From the NCBI GenBank assembly GCA_020343715.1, contig CP070808.1, positions 2,253,702-2,276,965 of the forward strand: a stretch of 23,264 nt of DNA, read 5' to 3'. Position 1 is the stretch's first letter; each line of letters begins with the position of its first letter. Shown piece after piece: positions 8,136-14,427 of the stretch. Source of the DNA: Thermoplasmata archaeon (GTDB lineage: Archaea; Thermoplasmatota; DTKX01; GCA-020343715). The notes under the pieces are model-generated. The model had not been told where the DNA came from. It did not search any database and saw nothing but the letters and a program-made list of their open reading frames with translations. The position numbers were made by a program, and so were the translations under genes.

Positions 8136-8142
8136 CTATATG
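8136..8142 (-). promoter_or_regulatory. TATA box of the duplicated winged-helix regulator operon
   Basis: The minus strand reads CATATAG, about 42 nt before the ATG at 8097. A purine-rich GGAGGGAGG lies in the short leader. Confidence 0.5.
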
Positions 8143-8166
8143 ATGAGAAAAATATTGCCATTGCCA

Positions 8167-9252
8167 TTACGCGGTGTCGCCGAGGACGTCGTCCTCGTGG
8201 ACGCTGTTGGGACCCACCGTGTAGGCCCGTCCCACGTTGGTGCGTACCATCCTGGCCCCCTCCCCCACGGTGCTCCCCGTGTCGATGATGCAACCCTCGA
8301 CGTGGGAGTGGGGCATGATCTGGCAATCGGCCAGTACGAGGGAGTCGACTATGGTGGCGCCGGCGCCCACCTGGACGCCCCTGTGGAGGAACGAGCCCCT
8401 CACCTTCGCGCCCTCGCCTATGACCACTCGGGACTCGAGCATGGAGGGGCCCTCCACGGTCATGCCGGCGCCGTACTGCACCGAGGCGTCGGTCCACACT
8501 CCGGGTCCCACGCCGTCGGGGACTGCGTGCATCGTCATCGGGATGGGCACCTCGGTCAGCACCCGCTGGTTCGCGGCGATGAGGTCGATGGGCCTGCCGA
8601 TGTCCATCCACAGCCCGTCCAGGGTGTGGCCGTACATGGGCTGGCCCTCCTCGAGGAGGATAGGGAAGAGGTTGCGGGAGAAGTCGAACTTGGTGTCGGC
8701 GGGCACGTGGTCCATCACGCTGGGCTCCAGGACGTATATGCCAGCGTTGATGAGGTTGGAGAATGCCTCCTCGGGGGCGGGCTTCTCCTGGAAACGCTGG
8801 ATGCGGCCGTCGTCGTCCAGGCCTACGACCCCGTACTCGGAGACCCTCTCGACCGTGGTCAGCGCCATGGTTGCGTGGGCGCCCTTGGTCCTGTGGAACT
8901 CCACCATCGCCCCCAGGTCCACGTCGGCCAGCACGTCGGCGGACATGACGATGAAGGTGTCGTCCAAGAAGGGGACGACCTTGGCCACGCCCCCCGCGGT
9001 GCCCATAGCGGTCCGCTCGAAGGAGAAGAGCATGGACAGGCCGGCCACGTCGGTGGCCTCCAGGGCGTCGACAATCATGTCGGCCTTGTAGCTGGTGGTG
9101 ATGATCACCTCGGTGACCCCGGCTCGGGCCAGGGACTGGAGGCTGTAGTCGATGCACCGGCGTCGCACCACAGGGACCAGGGGCTTGGGGGTGCTGCGGG
9201 TGAGGGGCCTCAGCCTGGTCCCCTCTCCCCCTGCCATTATGACGGCCTTCAC
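8167..9252 (-). CDS. Sugar-1-phosphate nucleotidyltransferase with left-handed beta-helix tail
   Basis: The nucleotidyltransferase fold opens with 'VKAVIMAGGEGTRLRPLT' and 'PKPLVPV', the nucleotide-binding signature. 'SADVLADVDL' supplies the metal-binding Asp region, and 'INAGIYVLEP' and 'GLWMDIGRPIDLIAANQ' complete the sugar-phosphate site. From about residue 260, hexapeptide repeats ('VVIGEGAKVRGSFLHRGVQV', 'GSTVGEGARM') form a left-handed beta-helix. Such enzymes make GDP-mannose, UDP-glucose, dTDP-glucose or UDP-GlcNAc; the substrate cannot be set from motifs. Products would feed surface glycans or N-glycosylation. A GTG at 9261 overlaps the upstream stop (GTGA), but GAGGTGA sits 8 nt before the second GTG at 9252, which also gives the usual family N-terminus, so 9252 is chosen. 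It is co-transcribed with the coiled-coil gene. Confidence 0.9.
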   Translation of the reverse strand: MKAVIMAGGEGTRLRPLTRSTPKPLVPVVRRRCIDYSLQSLARAGVTEVIITTSYKADMIVDALEATDVAGLSMLFSFERTAMGTAGGVAKVVPFLDDTFIVMSADVLADVDLGAMVEFHRTKGAHATMALTTVERVSEYGVVGLDDDGRIQRFQEKPAPEEAFSNLINAGIYVLEPSVMDHVPADTKFDFSRNLFPILLEEGQPMYGHTLDGLWMDIGRPIDLIAANQRVLTEVPIPMTMHAVPDGVGPGVWTDASVQYGAGMTVEGPSMLESRVVIGEGAKVRGSFLHRGVQVGAGATIVDSLVLADCQIMPHSHVEGCIIDTGSTVGEGARMVRTNVGRAYTVGPNSVHEDDVLGDTA

Positions 9253-9257
9253 GCGGC

Positions 9258-10136
9258 TCACCTCTTAAGGTCCACCCGGCCCTTCTGCTGGAGGATCTTG
9301 AGGATCTCGTCCTCGGCCTCCTTCTGGGCCTCCTCGGACTCGAAGCGGTCCTTCACCGCCTTGTTGATCTCGTCCAGCTCCTCCTTCTGCCGCTTCCGCT
9401 CCTCCCTGGCCTCGCGGCGGGTGGCCATCAGCTTCTCCCGCATCGACATGGCCTTCTCGTGGTAGCGGTCCGCCAGGGCGCGGGACTCCAGCATCTGGTG
9501 GTGCTTCTTGTCCCCCTCGGCGTTGAGGTGGTTGATCTCCTCGATGTGGGCCACCACCTTCTTGTGGACCTTCTCGGCCTCGTCGTGGAGCCGCACCACC
9601 TCCTTGTGCTCCTCGTCGGCCTTGCGGAAGGCCTCGTCGATCATCGAGTCGATGCCCTCCGCCTCCAGCGTAAGGTCCTCCTGGGCCCCGGTCCGGGACT
9701 GGAGGTCCTCCAGCTCCGCCTGCTTCGCCCTGATGGCCTCCAGCAGGTCCCGCTCCTGCTCGATGGAGCTGGGGTTGGTCTGGTGCTTGAGCTCCAGCTC
9801 CCGGATGTCAAGGCGCAGCATCTCGATGGTGTTGTCCAGGTTCCCGTCGATGTGGCGGGTCACGGACTTCTTGCGCTCTATGAGGGTGCGGCCCTTCTTC
9901 TGGAACTCGTTGCGCCGCTCCTTGTGGACCTTCATCTCGGCGTTGAGGGCGTCCCGCTCGGCCTTGAGCTTGGTCATCTCCTCGATGAGCTCCTTCTTCT
10001 TGGCGTGGACGATGTCCCTCTCGTCCCGCAGCTCGGTGGCCTTGTCGTTCTGCTCGTTGCGCTTGGCTATGAGGTCGTTGAAGATGCGCTCGGCGCTCTC
10101 GTGCTCCGACCTCCTGGTCTTGCGTGGTGCGGGCAC
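9258..10136 (-). CDS. Long coiled-coil protein, COG1340-like
   Basis: The 292-aa protein is almost wholly charged heptad-rich helix ('ELRDERDIVHAKKKELIEEM', 'EEHKEVVRLHDEAEKVHKKV') and has no Cys, signal peptide or membrane segment. It matches the archaeal COG1340 type of cytoplasmic coiled-coil protein, sometimes misnamed phosphoserine phosphatase; its function is unknown. The start is GTG at 10136. A TATA-like GGTTAATA at about 10161-10168 lies 25-30 nt upstream and there is no Shine-Dalgarno site, so the message is probably leaderless. The stop overlaps the first possible start of the nucleotidyltransferase gene. The coupling suggests co-expression but not a shared pathway. Confidence 0.75.
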   Translation of the reverse strand: MPAPRKTRRSEHESAERIFNDLIAKRNEQNDKATELRDERDIVHAKKKELIEEMTKLKAERDALNAEMKVHKERRNEFQKKGRTLIERKKSVTRHIDGNLDNTIEMLRLDIRELELKHQTNPSSIEQERDLLEAIRAKQAELEDLQSRTGAQEDLTLEAEGIDSMIDEAFRKADEEHKEVVRLHDEAEKVHKKVVAHIEEINHLNAEGDKKHHQMLESRALADRYHEKAMSMREKLMATRREAREERKRQKEELDEINKAVKDRFESEEAQKEAEDEILKILQQKGRVDLKR

Positions 10137-10160
10137 GGGCCGCGCATAGCGCTTGCTGTC

Positions 10161-10168
10161 TATTAACC
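10161..10168 (-). promoter_or_regulatory. TATA-like box of the coiled-coil/nucleotidyltransferase operon
   Basis: The minus strand reads GGTTAATA. Its centre is about 28 nt before the GTG at 10136, matching a leaderless transcript. Confidence 0.45.
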
Positions 10169-10196
10169 CTTTTGGGATAGGCCAGCGGGGCCTGGC

Positions 10197-10952
10197 TCAA
10201 ACGGCCCGATAGTGGATCGAGACCACCAGGGTGAAGTCCACGGTGACGGGGGTCGAGCCCGGTCCCCATCGTATGACCACGGTGAAGCCACCGTTGTCGA
10301 TGAGGCCCTGCACCGTGAGGTCCAGCTCCTCGACCTGCTCGTCCGCGGTGGGGTTGGGCGGCTGGGAGGAGGTGGTGTCGTAGGGGGTCGAGCCGTCGGT
10401 CCACACGTCCATGTCCAGGTTCATGGGCAGTGCGACCGGAGAGCCGGCCGTGGTGGGGTAGGTTAAGATGAGATTGACGGACTGCACGTCGGACCACACG
10501 GTGTACTCGTAGGTCTGGTTGAACGCCTGAACGTTCTGGAGCTGTCCGGTCTTCGTCTCCAGAAGGTCGATGAACACCCTCATGGTGTCGGTGGAGTTGT
10601 TGTCCGCCTCCTTCCCCTCCACCAGGAGGGTGACGGTGTAAGAGCCGGCCACCGTGAAGGTGTGGTCCACCGCCTCGCCGATCTTCGTCACGTTCTCGGG
10701 GGCCATGGGGTCGGGACCGCTGATGGTCCAGGTGTACTTCTGGATGGGGCCAGATGAAGCGGAGGCGTTCAGGGTGAGGACCTGGTCGACCTCGCCGAAC
10801 AGGTCGGTGCCGGCGTTGGCGAGGACGGGGTCCTCGTCGCCGTTGCCGTTGCCGTTGTCGTCACCGTCCCCCAGGCAGCCGGCCAGGACTGACACGGCGA
10901 TGAGCATCGCCACCATCGCAAGCACTGGAATGGTTCGGTCCCGTGGAAGCAT
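10197..10952 (-). CDS. PKD-domain lipoprotein
   Basis: The 251-aa protein begins MLPRDRTIPVLAMVAMLIAV and has a lipobox VLAGC with the lipidated Cys at residue 26. An Asp/Gly/Asn-rich spacer (DGDDNGNGNGDED) follows. A PKD-like beta sandwich (about 40-125) shows 'LTLNASASSGPIQKYTWTIS' and 'HTFTVAGSYTVTLLV'. A second beta-rich domain follows with no recognised name. The frame extends to 11036, but a TATA box (TTTTTATA, 10975-10982) centred 27 nt before the ATG at 10952 points to a leaderless message starting there. The protein would be outside the membrane. PKD lipoproteins commonly bind polymers or partner proteins at the surface; the role here is open. Confidence 0.82.
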   Translation of the reverse strand: MLPRDRTIPVLAMVAMLIAVSVLAGCLGDGDDNGNGNGDEDPVLANAGTDLFGEVDQVLTLNASASSGPIQKYTWTISGPDPMAPENVTKIGEAVDHTFTVAGSYTVTLLVEGKEADNNSTDTMRVFIDLLETKTGQLQNVQAFNQTYEYTVWSDVQSVNLILTYPTTAGSPVALPMNLDMDVWTDGSTPYDTTSSQPPNPTADEQVEELDLTVQGLIDNGGFTVVIRWGPGSTPVTVDFTLVVSIHYRAV

Positions 10953-10974
10953 GACCGCTAATAACCGGCCCATG

Positions 10975-10982
10975 TATAAAAA
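10975..10982 (-). promoter_or_regulatory. TATA box of the lipoprotein gene, overlapping a T-run
   Basis: The minus strand reads TTTTTATA, about 27 nt before the ATG at 10952. Its TTTTT directly follows the hairpin at 10984-11020, so the same bases could terminate an upstream transcript and start the lipoprotein message. Confidence 0.6.
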
Positions 10983-11121
10983 GGTACCCTGCTGGGTTCG
11001 GCGGGAGGTAGCCAGGGTACATGACGTGACCTCCACGAGTCATATAGCGGACGGCGCCTCGTACGCGGCGCCGCACCGCCTCCGGGGGGATATAGAATGA
11101 GGTTACCCGTTTCCGGGCAAG
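10978..11121 (-). ncRNA. Candidate structured small RNA or leader (low confidence)
   Basis: In the 248-nt gap between the DUF835 gene and the lipoprotein gene, the minus strand shows a TATA box (GTTTATATA, 11142-11150). A 7-bp hairpin with GAAA tetraloop (11120-11103) lies at the expected transcript start. A 7-bp GC hairpin follows (arms 11067-11073 and 11052-11058). Last comes an 8-bp inverted repeat GTACCCTG/CAGGGTAC (11020-11013 and 10991-10984) followed by CTTTTT. This order fits a transcript of about 140 nt ending in an intrinsic-type terminator. No matching RNA family was recognised. It could instead be part of the DUF835 mRNA 3' end or an operator array. Confidence 0.3.
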
Positions 11122-11141
11122 CAAGTATTCGTGATAATTGG

Positions 11142-11150
11142 TATATAAAC
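11142..11150 (-). promoter_or_regulatory. TATA box in the DUF835-lipoprotein gap
   Basis: The minus strand reads GTTTATATA. The nearest ORF start downstream that fits is nearly 200 nt away and has its own promoter, so this box may serve a non-coding transcript. Confidence 0.4.
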
Positions 11151-11156
11151 GGTAGT

Positions 11157-11185
11157 GCCTGAATTCACACTCATGATAATCAGGC
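11157..11185. repeat. 6-bp inverted repeat after the DUF835 gene
   Basis: GCCTGA (11157-11162) and TCAGGC (11180-11185) are separated by 17 nt. They lie about 16 nt past the stop of the sensor gene and could be its 3'-end structure. Confidence 0.3.
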
Positions 11186-11200
11186 TTCGGCAAACGTCGA

Positions 11201-13240
11201 CTAGGTGAGCATGTCGCGGCTGATTATCTCGATCCCGCTGCGACGGAACAGGGCCACCCGCTCTGGGGAGATGGCCTCGGGGTCGTAGGGGATCAGCAGC
11301 ACCAGTCTGGTCTGGGAGATCTGGTCGGATATGCGACGCATCACCTTGAGGTACGAGTCGAACTGGTCCCCCTGGAACGTGATCAGGTACTCCAGACCGT
11401 CCAGGAGTATGACTCCCTGCTCGTCCCTGTGGTTGTCTATGAAGTTCTTGATGTTGACCATCAGGTACTCGGGGGCGGGCTTGATATCGAACTCCTCCTT
11501 CCGGTCCTGGGTCAGCCAGTAGACGTCGGTGTCCATGGGCAGCAGGTACCGCTGGCGCAGCTTGTTCGGCTCGGTGCGGGTTATGCACATGCCCGTGAAA
11601 CCCCTGTCCAGGAGGTCCAGGTAGACATCGTAGGTCCTGCCCCGGTCCTGGAAGGTCTCCTCGATGAGGTAAGAGTCACCGGTCCGGAGCAGGAACTCGA
11701 AGCGGGAGATGCCATACTCCCGAAGCTCGTCCAGGATCTCCCTGTAGGCCTCGCTGGACAGCTGGGACTGGAACTGCTGGACGAACAGGCGAATCACGTT
11801 GGTGGGGTCCACGGTGAGCATGTCCGTGAACTCGGAGATGTCGGTGTTGAACCTCAGCTCCCCGTCCCGTAGGTCCAGGTAGTAGAAGATGGGCTCCACA
11901 CGTCCCAGCCGCTTCAGCTGGTCGACCATGTCCTGGGAGCCTATGTCCATGCGCTGGATGATCCGGTTCAGCTTGTCCAGGATTGTTGCCTTCTTCACCA
12001 CGGGGAAGTCCATTACCGTCCTGGTCCTGTGGACCCTGTCGTCCTCCATCAGGGGCGTCCCGAACATCCATATGGCGTTCATTACGCCCGCGTCCCGCAT
12101 CTGGATGCCCAGCTCCACGAACTCCCTGGGAGGGGCCCACCCCTTGTCCAGGATGATGTCCATGTTGTCCAGGTAGATGATGCCCCGGGAGGCGGAGCGG
12201 ACGAAGGTGAAGATGCTGGACTTGAAGGTCTTGAGCTCGTCGGCGGGCACGTACTGCAGGTTCCCGTACTGGCGCAGGCCCTTGCCCGCCTCGGTGAGGA
12301 TGACGATGGGGGTGCGCTTGAACTTTGTCAGCTCCAGGTTCGGCTTAACGGCCCCCACGTACAGACCCTCGTAGCCGTGGGAGACCAGCTCGGTGAAGGT
12401 GTCGATACCCGTCTGGCTGGAGGTCATGTAGAACTGGCCCATCTGGAGGGTGTCCGAGTAGTCCCGACGCTCCTCTGTCTCGGCCGTTGGCTCGAACAGG
12501 AGGACCTGGCCCTGTAGCAGGCCGTATGCCACGACGATGTTGAGCATCAGCACGCCGATGCCGTACAGCTCAGGAGGGAAGTATCCCATCATTGGCAGTA
12601 TAAGTCCGGTGGAGGCACCGATGACCACGTACACGAGAAGGCCGAGGAGGATCATCCTGGTGCTGTCCCTCACGTTGCCGACCTCGCTCGTCACGTAGTT
12701 CCAAACGAGCACGACGGTGGCAAGGCCGATGAGAAGCCCGGTGTGGGTTATGCCCATGTAGAAGTACCAGACCCCGATGTCCGATACCATGTGCTGGAGT
12801 GCGAGGACGAAGGGGTAGTACCCGAAGTTCGGGCCCGCCCACCACTCCTGCCAATCGGCTGGCTCCGAGTAGTTGCCAAAGGTGATGGTGATTATGTTGG
12901 ACAGCACCTTTGGGATGACGATTAACATGACCAGGGGCAACCGGTACTTCGCGAAGAAGGGGTTGGGCGCTGGCCACATCAGTGTGAACACGAGGAGGAT
13001 CGCAGGGAATATGTCGCCGAAGATGACGCAGAGCACCATCCACTTGAGGACCGAAAGGTCCTCGCCCAGCCATTTCTGAGCGAACTCGCCCACGGTCCAG
13101 AACAGGAACGAGAAGAGGATCAGGACCCACAGCGTGGCGGGCAGGTTCAGCGTGGCCCGCTGGTAGATGTAGATGATGAGCACTACCGTGGCGAATAGGG
13201 CGATGAGCGGTAGCACCCAGAAACCTACCATGTCGACCAT
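11201..13240 (-). CDS. Seven-TM sensor-like protein with two DUF835 domains
   Basis: The 679-aa protein has about seven hydrophobic helices in residues 5-250, like the 7TM input region of some histidine kinases. The cytoplasmic part has a first DUF835-like domain (about 287-400: 'GYEGLYVGAVKPN' to 'GIIYLDNMDIIL', 353-364) and a linker domain (about 415-545). A clear C-terminal DUF835 domain follows (547-675: 'GFTGMCITRTEPNKLRQRY', 'YLMVNIKNFIDNH', 'GVILLDGLEYLI'). DUF835 resembles a degenerate P-loop/RecA-like unit without a Walker A motif. It is common in archaeal signalling proteins, and its role is unknown. There is no kinase or response-regulator gene nearby. The ATG at 13240 is likely; another ATG lies three codons later. 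A TATA box is at 13298-13303. Confidence 0.85.
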   Translation of the reverse strand: MVDMVGFWVLPLIALFATVVLIIYIYQRATLNLPATLWVLILFSFLFWTVGEFAQKWLGEDLSVLKWMVLCVIFGDIFPAILLVFTLMWPAPNPFFAKYRLPLVMLIVIPKVLSNIITITFGNYSEPADWQEWWAGPNFGYYPFVLALQHMVSDIGVWYFYMGITHTGLLIGLATVVLVWNYVTSEVGNVRDSTRMILLGLLVYVVIGASTGLILPMMGYFPPELYGIGVLMLNIVVAYGLLQGQVLLFEPTAETEERRDYSDTLQMGQFYMTSSQTGIDTFTELVSHGYEGLYVGAVKPNLELTKFKRTPIVILTEAGKGLRQYGNLQYVPADELKTFKSSIFTFVRSASRGIIYLDNMDIILDKGWAPPREFVELGIQMRDAGVMNAIWMFGTPLMEDDRVHRTRTVMDFPVVKKATILDKLNRIIQRMDIGSQDMVDQLKRLGRVEPIFYYLDLRDGELRFNTDISEFTDMLTVDPTNVIRLFVQQFQSQLSSEAYREILDELREYGISRFEFLLRTGDSYLIEETFQDRGRTYDVYLDLLDRGFTGMCITRTEPNKLRQRYLLPMDTDVYWLTQDRKEEFDIKPAPEYLMVNIKNFIDNHRDEQGVILLDGLEYLITFQGDQFDSYLKVMRRISDQISQTRLVLLIPYDPEAISPERVALFRRSGIEIISRDMLT

Positions 13241-13297
13241 CCCATTTTCCTGGATAGGGTGGATTCCCTAATCGTTCTCAGTTTATGAAAATACACC

Positions 13298-13303
13298 TAT
13301 AAG
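13298..13303 (-). promoter_or_regulatory. TATA box of the 7TM-DUF835 gene
   Basis: The minus strand reads CCCTTATAGG around this site, about 60 nt before the ATG. An A-rich stretch (CATAAAAAAG) lies just upstream. Confidence 0.45.
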
Positions 13304-13451
13304 GGCTTTTTTATGGTTTTATTACGCCAGATAATCACGAAACGAGGCGAATCTGGCCGTCTCATCCGGTGAGAATGAGGAAGGTGGTGGGGGATGGCGG
13401 ACCTTCGATGAAAGAACCCGACCTAACCGTTTACCTAACCCGTTGCCAATA

Positions 13452-13464
13452 GAGGAGAATCCTC
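13452..13464 (-). terminator. Small hairpin at the end of the Rv3378c-like gene
   Basis: GAGGA and TCCTC flank a 3-nt loop and overlap the stop codon at 13463-13465. There is no T-run, so a terminator role is only tentative. Confidence 0.25.
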
Positions 13465-14407
13465 AATCTAGGTCGAAGATCCACCATCCTCCCACTCGTT
13501 GGCCGAGGCCAACGACCTTGTCCTCGTATCTAGTGTAAATCTTCTTTGCCTCCTCCAGATCCCCGTTGCCCTCGTTCTCGAAGTACGAACGGCCCCCGAA
13601 GGTTCGGCGGCGGGCGTAGAGGAAGTCGTAGACGATCCTGCGGTAGAAGTTCCGGTTTACCTCGGTCACAGGGGCCGGGGTGAAGTACAGCTCGGCGTAC
13701 TCGCCCAGGAACGGGGGCATCGTCTCGGACATGCGCAGCTCGCAGGGCCGTATGAACACCTCCACGCTCTTTACCATCTCCCCGTAGTAGTCCCTGACCA
13801 GGGTGTTGAACCTGTTGTTCCATATCTTCTCGAAGTCGTCAAGGCCGTTCTTCTTGGCGTAGTTGACCAGCGTCCGCATCTCCTCCCTGTGGGTGGAGGT
13901 GGCGAAGCCCAGGAAGAGGGTCTTCCTCCCGTCCTTGGTGACGTCCTCGATCTCCTTCATCTGGGCCATCATCTCCTGGTATCCCAGGTCCTCCAGGTAC
14001 CCGAAGTCCCCGTAGAACTTGAGGCGGATGTCCTCGTCGTGGAAGTAGCCCATCCAGTAGTCGCCGGTGAACACCTCCTTGGCGAACTCCATGATCTTGT
14101 GATGGTACACGTCGCCCCGGGTGTAGCATCCGTATGTCATCGCCGGAACGAAGAGGGTGTTCACCCCCTGCCTGAAGCACGACGTGAAGATGCGCTGGTA
14201 CGGCCTGGTCAACCTCCTGTTCAGCTTCGGTATGAAGTCCGGGTCGTTCACATCCAGCCCGAAGAAGACCTGGCCCGTCCTCCGGGTGGCGTCATCAACG
14301 ACGCACACCGAGGTGGGCGCGCCGTTCCTTCTCACTATCGATGACACTTCATCGTCGGAGAGGCGCATGAACTCCCTGTAATCCATCTCCCCGTCGTTTC
14401 CGTTCAT
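13463..14407 (-). CDS. Rv3378c-like protein: cis-prenyltransferase-fold diterpene synthase/transferase
   Basis: The 314-aa protein is a divergent cis-prenyltransferase homologue that matches, as far as I recall its sequence, M. tuberculosis Rv3378c (tuberculosinol/tuberculosinyl-adenosine synthase, 296 aa). Shared stretches include 'EFMRL' with 'SSIVRRNG' (12-29) and the active-site strand 'VVDDATRRT' (36-44), where Asp39 aligns with catalytic Asp34 of Rv3378c. Others are 'TRGD' (97-100), 'FYGDF' (131-135), 'YYGEMVKSVEVFI' (207-219), 'LYFTPAP' (240-246), 'RRIVYDFLYAR' (256-266) and the end 'VVGLGQRVGGWWIF'. The polyprenyl synthase motif DGNGRW is not kept. It should act on the diphosphate made by the adjacent cyclase, removing it or moving the prenyl group to an acceptor. 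The ATG has a strong AAGGAGGTTG site; the gap to the cyclase gene is 20 nt. Confidence 0.8.
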   Translation of the reverse strand: MNGNDGEMDYREFMRLSDDEVSSIVRRNGAPTSVCVVDDATRRTGQVFFGLDVNDPDFIPKLNRRLTRPYQRIFTSCFRQGVNTLFVPAMTYGCYTRGDVYHHKIMEFAKEVFTGDYWMGYFHDEDIRLKFYGDFGYLEDLGYQEMMAQMKEIEDVTKDGRKTLFLGFATSTHREEMRTLVNYAKKNGLDDFEKIWNNRFNTLVRDYYGEMVKSVEVFIRPCELRMSETMPPFLGEYAELYFTPAPVTEVNRNFYRRIVYDFLYARRRTFGGRSYFENEGNGDLEEAKKIYTRYEDKVVGLGQRVGGWWIFDLD

Positions 14408-14427
14408 CTACTCAACCTCCTTCCATA

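Noticed and set aside
8140..9465. 441-codon plus-strand open frame
   Set aside because: It is the shadow of the nucleotidyltransferase and coiled-coil genes, full of His/Gly/Asp runs from the reverse complement of GC-rich codons.
10861..11193. 110-codon minus-strand frame across the lipoprotein promoter
   Set aside because: It overlaps the lipoprotein gene in another frame and crosses its promoter; the composition is irregular and no ribosome site supports it.
13410..13447. Telomere-like GGTTAGGT repeats on the minus strand
   Set aside because: There are only two partial copies, in an interior position between genes; no array is present.
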